DNA of 64,000 bases from contig NZ_VCJR02000001.1 in NCBI RefSeq assembly GCF_009712425.2, positions 186,001 to 250,000 on the forward strand, written 5' to 3'. This DNA is from Aquisalinus luteolus. Lineage in GTDB: Bacteria > Pseudomonadota > Alphaproteobacteria > Caulobacterales > Parvularculaceae. Positions 53,522-62,159 of this stretch are shown here, one piece after another. The notes beneath the pieces were generated by a model that saw only the letters and a program-made list of their open reading frames with translations, made no database searches and was not told where the DNA came from. The position numbers were made by a program, and so were the translations under genes. How positions within the stretch are numbered: the first letter of the stretch is position 1; each line of letters opens with the position of its first letter.

Positions 53522-55288
53522 ATGCGGAAAATGTGGAAAGCCGGCTTTTTAACCGGCCTGATGGCTATTGTTGCGGCGTGCGATGGCGCGTCCGAAGTTG
53601 ACACCGATGTCAATGACGCTGCCGCAACGCAAGGTCAGGCCGGGAGTGGTGCGGGTAATAGCTCTACCGAGAGAACAGCCACAAAGAGCGTACAGGCACA
53701 AGTCACTGCACTGCCCGAGATCATCTCACAGGATGGCCGCCACATGCTGCGCGTCGATGGCGAGCCTTTCCTGATGCTGGCGGGCCAGGTAAACAATTCC
53801 TCCAACTACGCCTCGCAGCTGCCGGAAGTCTGGCCAGCGATGGACGTGCTGAACGCCAACACGGTGATGATGCCGGTGGCGTGGGAACAGGTGGAGCCGG
53901 TCGAGGGCGAGTTCGATTTTTCCTTCGTCGATGAACTGGTCAGCCAGGCGCGCGAGAACGACAAGCGCCTCGTGCTTTTGTGGTTCGCCACATGGAAGAA
54001 CACCGCGCCCAAATACGCGCCCTCATGGGTCAAGCTCGACAATGAGCGCTTCCCGCGCATCATTCACGAGGATGGCGAATTATCCTACGCCCTGTCGCCA
54101 ATGCACCGCTCCACGCTGGAAGCCGACAAAAAAGCCTTCATCGAATTGATGAGCCATCTGAAGGAGATCGATCCCCAGCACACGGTCATCATGGTGCAGG
54201 TCCAGAACGAAAGCGGTGTCTATGGCACCGATCGCGATTATGGCCCGGAAGCGCAGGAAGTCTTTGAAGGTCAGGTGCCTGAAGCGCTGACCTCGATGCG
54301 CGGGCTTGAATCCGGTACATGGCAAGAGGTGTTCGGCGACGATGCCGCCGAGATGTTCCACGCCTGGCACATGGCAAGCTTTATCGGCGAGATTGCCGCG
54401 GCGGGCCGGGAGGTCTATGACCTGCCGATGTACACGAATGCTGCTCTCCGCGACCCGTTCTATCCGGGCCCTGCGGGCGGTTATGCCTCCGGCGGGCCGA
54501 CGGACAATGTCATCGACATCTATCTGGAAGCGGCACCGGCACTCGAATTCGTCTCTCCCGACATCTATATGCGCCAGAACGAGAAGGTCGAGGCCGTGCT
54601 CGATCTCTATGCGACGCCGGACAATGCGTTGTTCATTTCCGAAATCGGCAATGACGACGATTATGCGCGGTTCTTCTTCCCGTCCATGGGATCGGGCGCC
54701 ATTGGCTTTGCGCCTTTCGGCATGGATTATACGGGCTATGCGAACTATCCGCTCGGCGGACGCCTGCTCTCGCCGGAAACGCCTGAACGGATCGAACCTT
54801 TCGCCCGCAATTACCGCCTTGTCGCGCCGATGGCAGAGAAATGGGCGCAGCTTGCCTTCGAGGGCCCCGTCTGGGGCGTTGCGGAGCCGGATGACAGCGC
54901 CGATCAGGCCATCGACCTTTCAGGACCGTGGTCTATGGATGTGCATTTCGACCAATGGCAGTTCGGTATGCGCGAATGGAATATGCGCGACGAGATCGCC
55001 CAGAGCGTCGATGTTCCGGAAGGCAATGACTATCCCAATGGCGGGGTCATCGTCGCCCCACTCGGCGAGAATGAATTCCTCATCACGGGCTATGATGCCC
55101 GCGTATTCTTCGGTCGCGATGACGACGCACCAGAGGTCAACTGGCTGATCGACACGGTCGAGGAAGGTCATTACGACGAGGATGGCAACTGGGTGATGGA
55201 GCGTATCTGGAATGGCGACCAGACCGATTACGGTCTCAATTTCATCGACCGGCCTCTGCTCCTGCGCGTGCGCCTCGCAACGTACTGA
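53522..55288 (+). CDS. GH35 beta-galactosidase, lipoprotein (DUF5597-type)
   Basis: A 588-residue exported enzyme. The start is ATG 53522 (GGAAGTAAG upstream), giving a lipoprotein signal with lipobox VAAC. A TIM barrel follows the segment DGRHMLRVDGEPFLMLAGQ. The proposed acid/base is E230 in VQVQNESG and the nucleophile E374 in LFISEIGND. A C-terminal beta domain corresponds to the extra domain of bacterial GH35 enzymes such as those in xyloglucan loci. Removes beta-linked galactose from oligosaccharides. Followed after 36 bases by the GH31 gene, so probably co-transcribed. Confidence 0.87.
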   Translation: MRKMWKAGFLTGLMAIVAACDGASEVDTDVNDAAATQGQAGSGAGNSSTERTATKSVQAQVTALPEIISQDGRHMLRVDGEPFLMLAGQVNNSSNYASQLPEVWPAMDVLNANTVMMPVAWEQVEPVEGEFDFSFVDELVSQARENDKRLVLLWFATWKNTAPKYAPSWVKLDNERFPRIIHEDGELSYALSPMHRSTLEADKKAFIELMSHLKEIDPQHTVIMVQVQNESGVYGTDRDYGPEAQEVFEGQVPEALTSMRGLESGTWQEVFGDDAAEMFHAWHMASFIGEIAAAGREVYDLPMYTNAALRDPFYPGPAGGYASGGPTDNVIDIYLEAAPALEFVSPDIYMRQNEKVEAVLDLYATPDNALFISEIGNDDDYARFFFPSMGSGAIGFAPFGMDYTGYANYPLGGRLLSPETPERIEPFARNYRLVAPMAEKWAQLAFEGPVWGVAEPDDSADQAIDLSGPWSMDVHFDQWQFGMREWNMRDEIAQSVDVPEGNDYPNGGVIVAPLGENEFLITGYDARVFFGRDDDAPEVNWLIDTVEEGHYDEDGNWVMERIWNGDQTDYGLNFIDRPLLLRVRLATY

Positions 55289-55324
55289 TAAACAGCACAC
55301 TGAAATAATAGGGAAGGAATGACC

Positions 55325-58255
55325 ATGAAGATTCGGACGATACTGCTTGCGGGGACGGCGATGCTAGCCACGGCAGCCTGTGCCAGCGTTGAAACATCTC
55401 CGCGCGACAATACTGATGCTGTTGCCGGAAAAACCATGACCACGGTGACGAAAACCGATACCGGCGTTGTGCTGCGCCCGGCGGCAGGCGATGTCGAGGA
55501 AGTTCGCCTGTCCGTAATTGCCAGCGACATCATCCATGTAGAGGTGACGCCCAAGGGCGGCACGCCGCGCGAGGAGAGCCTTGTTGCCGTGGCAATGCCC
55601 AATAGCAATGTGCCGTTCGATCTCGGCATTACCAACACTCTCGTGACCCTGGACACTGGTGACATCCAGGCGCTCGTTACCCGCGAGACGGGCCAGATCG
55701 AGTTCCTCGACACCAATGGCAACACCCTGCTGAAGGAAAACGACCGCGGCTCTTTCGTGGCTATCGACGATCCGGCCATCGAGCTCGATGGCGAGGAGCT
55801 GTTCCGTGTGCGCCAGACCTTCAATCAGGGAACGGATGAAGGCTTTTACGGCCTCGGCCAGCACCAGAATGCGCAATACAATCTGAATGGCGAGGATGTC
55901 GAGCTGGCCCAGCACAATATCTCCATCGCCAATCCGTTCATCGTTTCCAGCCGCAATTACGGCGTCCTGTGGGACAATTATTCGATCACCAAGATCGGCG
56001 ACGCCCGTGAATACCAGCCGATCACCGGCTCGCTGACCGTGCGCAATGCCAGCGGTGAAGAGGGCGGCCTGACGGCGACCTATTACATGGATGACGAGGT
56101 CCTGCTCGCCCAGACCGAAGCCGATATCGACTACCAGTACCTGCCGGCGGACCAGTTCGTGCGCGGCAATGAAATGCGCGATCCCTATCCGGCGGCGGTG
56201 CATGAGGCGCTGGGGGAGGAGACTGACCCGACCCTCGTGACGTGGGAAGGTACCATAGAGGCCGACGAAAGCGGTGCCCACAAGTTCCGCCTCTATGGCT
56301 CGTCCTACATGAAGATCTATGTCGATGGCGAGCTGGTGCTCGACCGCTGGCGCCAGAACTGGAACCCCTGGTATCACAACTTCACCGTCGATATGACCGC
56401 CGGCGTGCCGCGCGATATTCGTGTCGAGTGGGAGCCGGTCGGCGGTTATCTGCGCCTCCTGCATCTGAACCCTCTGCCGACGGAAGAACAGAACCAGCTG
56501 TCCTTCGCTTCGGAAGCCGGCCATGCCATCGATTACTACTTCGTCGCTGGCGAGGACATCGATGAGGTCATCTCCGGCTATCGCACGGTCACCGGCAAGT
56601 CGGTGATGCTGCCGAAATGGGCCTATGGCTTCTGGCAGTCGCGGGAGCGCTACAAGACGCAGGACGAACTGGTCGAGGCGCTGGCCGAATATCGCAAGCG
56701 TGAAATCCCCATCGACAACATCGTTCTCGACTGGAACTACTGGCCGGAAGATGCCTGGGGCAGCCATGATTTCGATCTCGAGCGCTTCCCGGATGCGGAG
56801 GGCATGATTGATGCGGTTCACGACATGAATGCCAACATCATGGTCTCCGTATGGCCGAAATTCTATCCGACGACGGATAACTACAAGGAACTGGACGAAG
56901 CCGGCTATATGTATCAGCGGGCAATCGAGATGCAGTCGCGCGACTGGATCGGGGCAGGCTACCTCAACTCCTTCTACGATCCTTACTCCGAGGAGGCGCG
57001 GGACATCTTCTGGCGTCAGATGGAAGAGAAGCTGGCCACAATCGGCTTCGATGCCTGGTGGATGGACGCGACCGAGCCGGACACCCACTCCAACCTGTCC
57101 ATCGAGGAGCGCAAGCTGCGCACCGGTCCGACGGCGCTGGGCTCTTCCACGGAGTATTTCAACACCTTTGCCCTCGCCAATGCACAGGCCGTCTATGAAG
57201 GCGAGCGTGAGTTCGATCCGGACGACCGGACCTTCATCCTGACGCGCTCCGGCTTTGCCGGTATCCAGCGCTATGCGGCAGCGATATGGTCCGGCGACGT
57301 CGTCTCCCGCTGGGATGACCTGCACGACCAGATCTATGCCGGTATCGGTGTCGGTATCTCGGGTATTCCCAACTGGACCCACGACATTGGTGGTTTCTCG
57401 GTCGAGAACCGTTATGCCAATGAAGACCCGGCGCACCTGCCGGAATGGCGCGAGCTGAACCTGCGCTGGTTCCAGTTTGGCGCGTTCTCGCCGATCTTCC
57501 GCAGCCATGGTCAGTATCCGTTCCGCGAGATCTACAACATCTCGCCTGAAGGCCACCCGGTCTATGAGTCCATGGTCTGGTACGACAAGCTGCGCTATCG
57601 CCTGATGCCGTATATATATACGGCGGCAGCGGACATGTATCACAACGACTACACGCTGATGCGCGGCCTCGTCATGGACTTCACCGATGACGAGATGGCG
57701 CAGAACATCGGCGACCAGTATATGTTCGGCGATGCCTTCCTCGTCGCGCCGGTCTATGAATATGAAGCCCGCTCCCGCGAGGTCTATCTGCCGATGGGCA
57801 CTGACTGGTATTCGTTCTATGATGGCGAGAAGTTCTCCGGCGGCCAGACGATCACGGCTGATGCGCCGCTGGAGCGGATGCCGCTCTTTGTCAAGGCTGG
57901 CTCCATCGTGCCGACGGGGCCTGAGATCGAATACACGGGCGAGGATATGGGTAATGAGCTGACGGTCACGGTCTATACCGGTGCCAATGGCTCCTTCTCC
58001 CTCTACGAGGATGATGGCGATACCTATGACTACAAGGACGGTGAGTATTCCCGCATCCAGATGACATGGAACGAGGAAGACCGTACCCTGATGATCGGCC
58101 AACGCCAGGGCGCGTTCCCGGGCATGGCGGAGACCAAGCAGATTTCCGTCCGCTTCGTTTCCGGCTCGCTTGCCGGGGCGGACGATTTCGACGCCCATGT
58201 CGCGACGACCATCACGTATGATGGCACGGCGACCATGGTCACGCTCGATCAGTAA
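55325..58255 (+). CDS. GH31 alpha-xylosidase/alpha-glucosidase with PA14 domain, lipoprotein
   Basis: A 976-residue exported enzyme. The second ATG (55325) is seven bases after GGGAAGGA and is preferred to 55319. Lipobox TAAC. N-terminal beta-sandwich, then a PA14 domain at about 250-385 (LTATYYMDD ... GSSYMKIYVDGELVLDRWRQ), then the GH31 barrel with IVLDWNYWPEDAWG, nucleophile D581 in WWMDATEPD and acid/base D658 in SGDVVSRW. PA14-bearing GH31 proteins with this layout are alpha-xylosidases acting on xyloglucan oligosaccharides (for example Cellvibrio Xyl31A); alpha-glucosidase remains possible. Confidence 0.9.
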   Translation: MKIRTILLAGTAMLATAACASVETSPRDNTDAVAGKTMTTVTKTDTGVVLRPAAGDVEEVRLSVIASDIIHVEVTPKGGTPREESLVAVAMPNSNVPFDLGITNTLVTLDTGDIQALVTRETGQIEFLDTNGNTLLKENDRGSFVAIDDPAIELDGEELFRVRQTFNQGTDEGFYGLGQHQNAQYNLNGEDVELAQHNISIANPFIVSSRNYGVLWDNYSITKIGDAREYQPITGSLTVRNASGEEGGLTATYYMDDEVLLAQTEADIDYQYLPADQFVRGNEMRDPYPAAVHEALGEETDPTLVTWEGTIEADESGAHKFRLYGSSYMKIYVDGELVLDRWRQNWNPWYHNFTVDMTAGVPRDIRVEWEPVGGYLRLLHLNPLPTEEQNQLSFASEAGHAIDYYFVAGEDIDEVISGYRTVTGKSVMLPKWAYGFWQSRERYKTQDELVEALAEYRKREIPIDNIVLDWNYWPEDAWGSHDFDLERFPDAEGMIDAVHDMNANIMVSVWPKFYPTTDNYKELDEAGYMYQRAIEMQSRDWIGAGYLNSFYDPYSEEARDIFWRQMEEKLATIGFDAWWMDATEPDTHSNLSIEERKLRTGPTALGSSTEYFNTFALANAQAVYEGEREFDPDDRTFILTRSGFAGIQRYAAAIWSGDVVSRWDDLHDQIYAGIGVGISGIPNWTHDIGGFSVENRYANEDPAHLPEWRELNLRWFQFGAFSPIFRSHGQYPFREIYNISPEGHPVYESMVWYDKLRYRLMPYIYTAAADMYHNDYTLMRGLVMDFTDDEMAQNIGDQYMFGDAFLVAPVYEYEARSREVYLPMGTDWYSFYDGEKFSGGQTITADAPLERMPLFVKAGSIVPTGPEIEYTGEDMGNELTVTVYTGANGSFSLYEDDGDTYDYKDGEYSRIQMTWNEEDRTLMIGQRQGAFPGMAETKQISVRFVSGSLAGADDFDAHVATTITYDGTATMVTLDQ

Positions 58256-58273
58256 GACAAACGCTGGAGGACC

Positions 58274-59497
58274 TTACATCAGGTCCTTCAGCTCGATTGA
58301 CGTATCGGCGAGCCGCTCAGGTTCCGCCGATACGCGCATCTCGACAAGCTTGCGCCCGAACACGAAATCCTTTGGCGCGTTGACGCAGTCGAGAGCACAG
58401 ACGACACCTCCCTTGAGATAGATGAGAGAGAAGCTGCGCGTCGCTGGATCGCCGCGCAGGACGTGGGTGTCATGGCCTGTGGCCAGCCCCGCTGTCTGCA
58501 GTTTCAAATCATACTGGTCCGACCAGAACCATGGCACGGCCTCGTAAGGCTGCGGTTTGCCGGTCAGCCCCCGGGCGACTGTCATCGCCATGTCGCTGGC
58601 ATTCTGTACGGATTCCAGCCGGATCAGCGCGTCCTCTCCGTATACGTTGCGATGGGCGGCGCAGTCGCCAATGGCGTAGACATCAGAGAGGCTCGTGCGG
58701 CAGAATTCATCCACGACGATGCCATTACCGCCTTCTGCGCCTGCCGCCACCAACGGGCCTACTTCGGGCACGATGCCGATACCGACAATCACCATGTCCG
58801 CCTCGATGATCGAGCCATCGGCGAGCCGTACCCCGGCGGCGCGGCCATCGCGCTCCTCGATGCAGTCGACCAGCACGCCAGTGCGCAGATCGACACCATG
58901 AGCACGATGTTCTTTCTCGAAGAAGCTCGCGAGCGGCTCCCCCGCGACGCGGGACAGCACATGCCGTTGCGCTTCCAGCAGAACGACGTCGCGCCCCAGC
59001 TTGTGTAAGACGGCAGCTGCTTCGAGGCCAATATAGCCTCCGCCGATGACGGCGACGCGCTTCGTGCCCGCCATCTCGTCCATCATCGCATTGATGTCCG
59101 ACAGGGTGCGGACGGTATGGACACCGGGCAGGTCATACCCTGCGCAGGTCAGCATGCGTGGCATGCCACCCGTCGCCCAGGCCAGGCTGCCATAGCCGAT
59201 CGTCTCGCCATCATCCATCATCACCGCCTTGGCTGTCGGATCGACCGAGGTTACGCGCCTGCCGCGCATCAAGGTCAAGCCCTCTGCCTCCCAGAAACTT
59301 TCGGGGCGCAACAGGATGCGCTCGAAATCCTTTTCGCCGGACAGGTAATCCTTCGACAGGGGCGGGCGATGATAGGGCAGGTGCGGTTCAGCGCCGATCA
59401 CGCCGATCGTGCCGTCATATTTCAGCTTATGGAGGTTGACTGCGAGTTGCGTGCCGCCATGGCCGGCACCGACGATGAGGGTATCGTAGGACGTCAT
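58274..59497 (-). CDS. FAD-dependent ferredoxin reductase-like oxidoreductase
   Basis: A 407-residue two-dinucleotide-domain flavoprotein: FAD-binding TLIVGAGHGGTQLA, PYHRPPLSKDYL, NAD-binding VAVIGGGYIGLEAAAV, and the second FAD motif VYAIGDCA. The C-terminal reductase domain has WFWSDQYDLKLQTAG. This is the putidaredoxin/rhodocoxin reductase type, which passes electrons from NADH to a [2Fe-2S] ferredoxin. No ferredoxin, P450 or dioxygenase gene is in the window, so its partner is unknown. Convergent with the GH31 gene, 18 bases away. Confidence 0.88.
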   Translation of the reverse strand: MTSYDTLIVGAGHGGTQLAVNLHKLKYDGTIGVIGAEPHLPYHRPPLSKDYLSGEKDFERILLRPESFWEAEGLTLMRGRRVTSVDPTAKAVMMDDGETIGYGSLAWATGGMPRMLTCAGYDLPGVHTVRTLSDINAMMDEMAGTKRVAVIGGGYIGLEAAAVLHKLGRDVVLLEAQRHVLSRVAGEPLASFFEKEHRAHGVDLRTGVLVDCIEERDGRAAGVRLADGSIIEADMVIVGIGIVPEVGPLVAAGAEGGNGIVVDEFCRTSLSDVYAIGDCAAHRNVYGEDALIRLESVQNASDMAMTVARGLTGKPQPYEAVPWFWSDQYDLKLQTAGLATGHDTHVLRGDPATRSFSLIYLKGGVVCALDCVNAPKDFVFGRKLVEMRVSAEPERLADTSIELKDLM

Positions 59498-59566
59498 TGG
59501 AAGTCTGCTTTCTGTATTTTCAGCGCACTATAGGCGGCTTGGCGGCCGATGCCACTCCCTGCCGGC

Positions 59567-60346
59567 TTAAACCTGCCGTGCCGGTGACCGGACGATAATC
59601 GCCGGGCCATCTTCCGTTTCCACGATCCGGGCGCTGATGCCATAGACCTCTTCCAGCCGTGTCTCGGTCAAGGTCTCCTCGACCGACCCATCGGCGAGGA
59701 TTTGCCCGTTCTTCATCCACACGAGCCGTTCGGCAAAGCGGGCGGCTAAGGCGATATCGTGCAGGATAACGAGCGCGCCATTACCTTCGTCCACATAACG
59801 GCGCAGCAGATTCATGGCCTGGAACTGGTGACGCGGATCGAGGGCGGCGACCGGTTCGTCGGCGATCATCAGCGGCGCTTCGGCGACAAAGGCCCGGGCG
59901 AGGTGCACACGCGCCAGCTCGCCGCCCGACAGGGTGTCTGTCGCCCGGTCTGCGAGAGGGTGAAGATCACAGGCACCCAATGATCGGTTGACAGCCTCTG
60001 CATCGCAGGCTTTCAACCGACCGATGGCAGCGCCATGGGCATAGCGGCCGAGGGCGACGACATCGCGCACGGCAGCGGGCCATGCCAGCGGTCGAATCTG
60101 CGGCAGGTAGGCGATCTTCCGCGCACGGTCCATCGGCGAAAAGGATGTAACGGGTTTGCCATCAAGCTCTGATGACCCTGCATGCATTTCCACGCCCAGC
60201 ATGGCCCGGGCCAGCGTCGTCTTGCCCGCACCGTTCGGGCCGAGTACGGCGACGAGTTCGCCCTGCCGCAGAGTGATGGAAGCGTCCGACAGGATCGCCT
60301 TCGCGCCCGCCGAGACGGTGAGGTTTTTTGCGACAAGCTCAGCCAT
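59567..60346 (-). CDS. btuD: ABC transporter ATP-binding protein, cobalamin/iron-chelate type
   Basis: A 259-residue ATPase: Walker A GPNGAGKTT, signature LSGGELARVHLARA, Walker B PLMIADEPVAALD and the switch His. The FecE/BtuD/HmuV type. It overlaps the permease gene by eight bases and is the last of four genes in an uptake operon. Cobalamin is favoured because of the receptor and binding protein in the same operon; haem or siderophore uptake cannot be excluded for the ATPase alone. Confidence 0.87.
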   Translation of the reverse strand: MAELVAKNLTVSAGAKAILSDASITLRQGELVAVLGPNGAGKTTLARAMLGVEMHAGSSELDGKPVTSFSPMDRARKIAYLPQIRPLAWPAAVRDVVALGRYAHGAAIGRLKACDAEAVNRSLGACDLHPLADRATDTLSGGELARVHLARAFVAEAPLMIADEPVAALDPRHQFQAMNLLRRYVDEGNGALVILHDIALAARFAERLVWMKNGQILADGSVEETLTETRLEEVYGISARIVETEDGPAIIVRSPARQV

Positions 60347-61322
60347 GGGGGCGCCTCCTCATGGCGATCCAGACAAAGGCGGGTGCGCCGATCAGTGCCG
60401 CAACGACGCCCAGCTTCAGCTCGTTCGTTGTCGGCAACAGGCGCACGGTGATATCGGCAAGGACGAGGATGACGCCGCCAAGAAGGCCGGAGGGCAGCAG
60501 GCTGCGGGCCGGGTCATGGCCTGTCAGCGGGCGGATGAGATGTGGCGCGACGATGCCGATGAAGCCGATACCGCCGGCAATGGCGACCGCCGCGCCGGTG
60601 GCAAGGCCTGTCCCGGCGATGACCGCGAGCCGCTGGCGCCTGAGGTCAAGGCCGATGCCATGGGCCGCTTCCTCGCCCAGCGTCAGGGCTGACAGGCCGC
60701 GCCGCGTCACGAACAGCAGCGCCAGCCCGGCGATCATGAAGGGTGCGGCGAGGGCGATATCGTCAAGCCCGCGATTGGCGACGGAGCCGAGCATCCAGTT
60801 GATCATGTCCGACAGGGAGAACGGGTTTGGCGCAAAATTCATCAGCAATGACATCAGCGCCCCGGCGAAGCTGGCAAGGCCGACCCCGATCAGGATCAGC
60901 GTCACCATGTGCCGTATGCGGATTGCCGCAATGGCGATGAAGGCCGTCGCGGCCAGTGCCCCGGCAATGGCGCTGAGCGGCAGCACCCAGACGGAGAGGG
61001 CGGTCAGGCCGTAATAGAGAGAGAAGGTCGCGCCCAGCGATGCGGTGGCGGTGACGCCGAGGACGCCGGGTTCGGCCAGCGGGTTGCGCAGCAGGCCCTG
61101 CAGCGCTGCCCCGCTGATCGCCAGAGCCGCGCCGACGACATACGCCGCAAGCGCCCGGGGCAGGCGGATCTGCCAGATGATGACGGCATCACCAGCCTCG
61201 CCGCCACCGAACAAGGCTGCGAGGACCCGGGACACGCCCATTGGCGTCGAGCCGAGGAAGCAGGCCGCGAAAAGCGCCGCAATGCTGGCGGCAATGAGGG
61301 AGGGGAGAAGCCAGCGGCTCAT
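60339..61322 (-). CDS. btuC: FecCD-family ABC permease, cobalamin type
   Basis: A 327-residue inner-membrane permease with about ten helices. RLPRALAAYVVGAALAISGAALQGLLRNPLAEPGVLGV is the diagnostic FecCD/BtuC opening, and GGIGFIGIVAPHLIR is the cytoplasmic loop contacting the ATPase. Coupled to btuF by a four-base overlap. Confidence 0.9.
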   Translation of the reverse strand: MSRWLLPSLIAASIAALFAACFLGSTPMGVSRVLAALFGGGEAGDAVIIWQIRLPRALAAYVVGAALAISGAALQGLLRNPLAEPGVLGVTATASLGATFSLYYGLTALSVWVLPLSAIAGALAATAFIAIAAIRIRHMVTLILIGVGLASFAGALMSLLMNFAPNPFSLSDMINWMLGSVANRGLDDIALAAPFMIAGLALLFVTRRGLSALTLGEEAAHGIGLDLRRQRLAVIAGTGLATGAAVAIAGGIGFIGIVAPHLIRPLTGHDPARSLLPSGLLGGVILVLADITVRLLPTTNELKLGVVAALIGAPAFVWIAMRRRPHG

Positions 61323-62158
61323 GAGCTTTCTCCTGCGGGGGCTTCCGCCAGTGCCTCAATCGCCTCGATCAGGAACCACCCGCCACAGGCGGTCCAGGCG
61401 CTGTCGAGAGGGATGACCGGGCGCTCGCGTAATTGCCGCCGGGCAACAGGATGTCCGCTGGCGCTCCACGCATCCATATAATCCGTGCCCGTCTCATAAA
61501 AGGCGCTGGCGACAAGGTCCGGCTTTTCCCTGGCCAGCCGCTCCAGCGGCAGGGCATGCCAGCCGGGGCGGGTCTCGTAATTGACGAGGCCTGCAGCGGT
61601 GAACATCTCGTCGATCATGGTGCCCGGGCCGGTCGTGACACCACCGGAGGTCATGTAGAGGATTGTGCGAGGCTGGCTTTGCGGCTCAATCGCATCCAGC
61701 CTCTCCCGGTAGTCGCCAATAATCTCTGCGCCCTTTTCCTCAGCCTGCAGATCGGATGCTGCCTGTTCGAGAACGCCCGGCACATCGGCGAGAGTCGCAG
61801 CATAGCCGATCTGTACCACCGGTACGCCAGCCGCCGCAAAAAACGCCGCCGCCTGCGGACCGCCGCCATAGGTACGCACGATCAGGTCCGGCTTCAGTGC
61901 CAGCACGTCTTCGGCGACGGGGCGCACTTTGGGAATACCGGCGGCCTCAGCGCGCAAATATGAATACTCGTCTTCCGAATAGGGTGAGAGCGCGAGGATG
62001 TCCTCTCGCTCCGCCAACGCCAGCACATACTGGTCGGCGCAATAATCGAGGCTGACGATCCGGCGGGGTGCCTTATTGCCTTCCACGCTCGCCACCTGAT
62101 CCGCCGGGGCGGAGCAGGCGGCAAGGGAGAAAGCGATGATCGTCAGCCTCTTGATCAT
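61319..62158 (-). CDS. btuF: Periplasmic cobalamin-binding protein, lipoprotein
   Basis: A 279-residue class III substrate-binding protein. The N-terminus has a lipobox-like SLAAC after a short hydrophobic stretch. RRIVSLDYCADQYVLALAE is the usual BtuF-type opening, followed by VRPVAEDVLALKPDLIVRT and GVPVVQIGYAATLADVPGVL. It delivers cobalamin to BtuCD. Starts one base before the end of the receptor gene frame, so translation is likely coupled. Confidence 0.85.
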   Translation of the reverse strand: MIKRLTIIAFSLAACSAPADQVASVEGNKAPRRIVSLDYCADQYVLALAEREDILALSPYSEDEYSYLRAEAAGIPKVRPVAEDVLALKPDLIVRTYGGGPQAAAFFAAAGVPVVQIGYAATLADVPGVLEQAASDLQAEEKGAEIIGDYRERLDAIEPQSQPRTILYMTSGGVTTGPGTMIDEMFTAAGLVNYETRPGWHALPLERLAREKPDLVASAFYETGTDYMDAWSASGHPVARRQLRERPVIPLDSAWTACGGWFLIEAIEALAEAPAGESS

Positions 62159-62159
62159 G

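Noticed and set aside
55364-58198. A 944-codon open frame on the minus strand opposite the GH31 gene
   Set aside because: It is a shadow caused by high GC at third codon positions. The plus-strand protein has intact catalytic motifs and domains, while the antisense product shows no recognisable domain.
58262-58295. Hairpin GGACC-TTACATCA-GGTCC at the GH31/reductase junction as a terminator
   Set aside because: No T-run follows on either strand and it lies partly in the reductase coding end.
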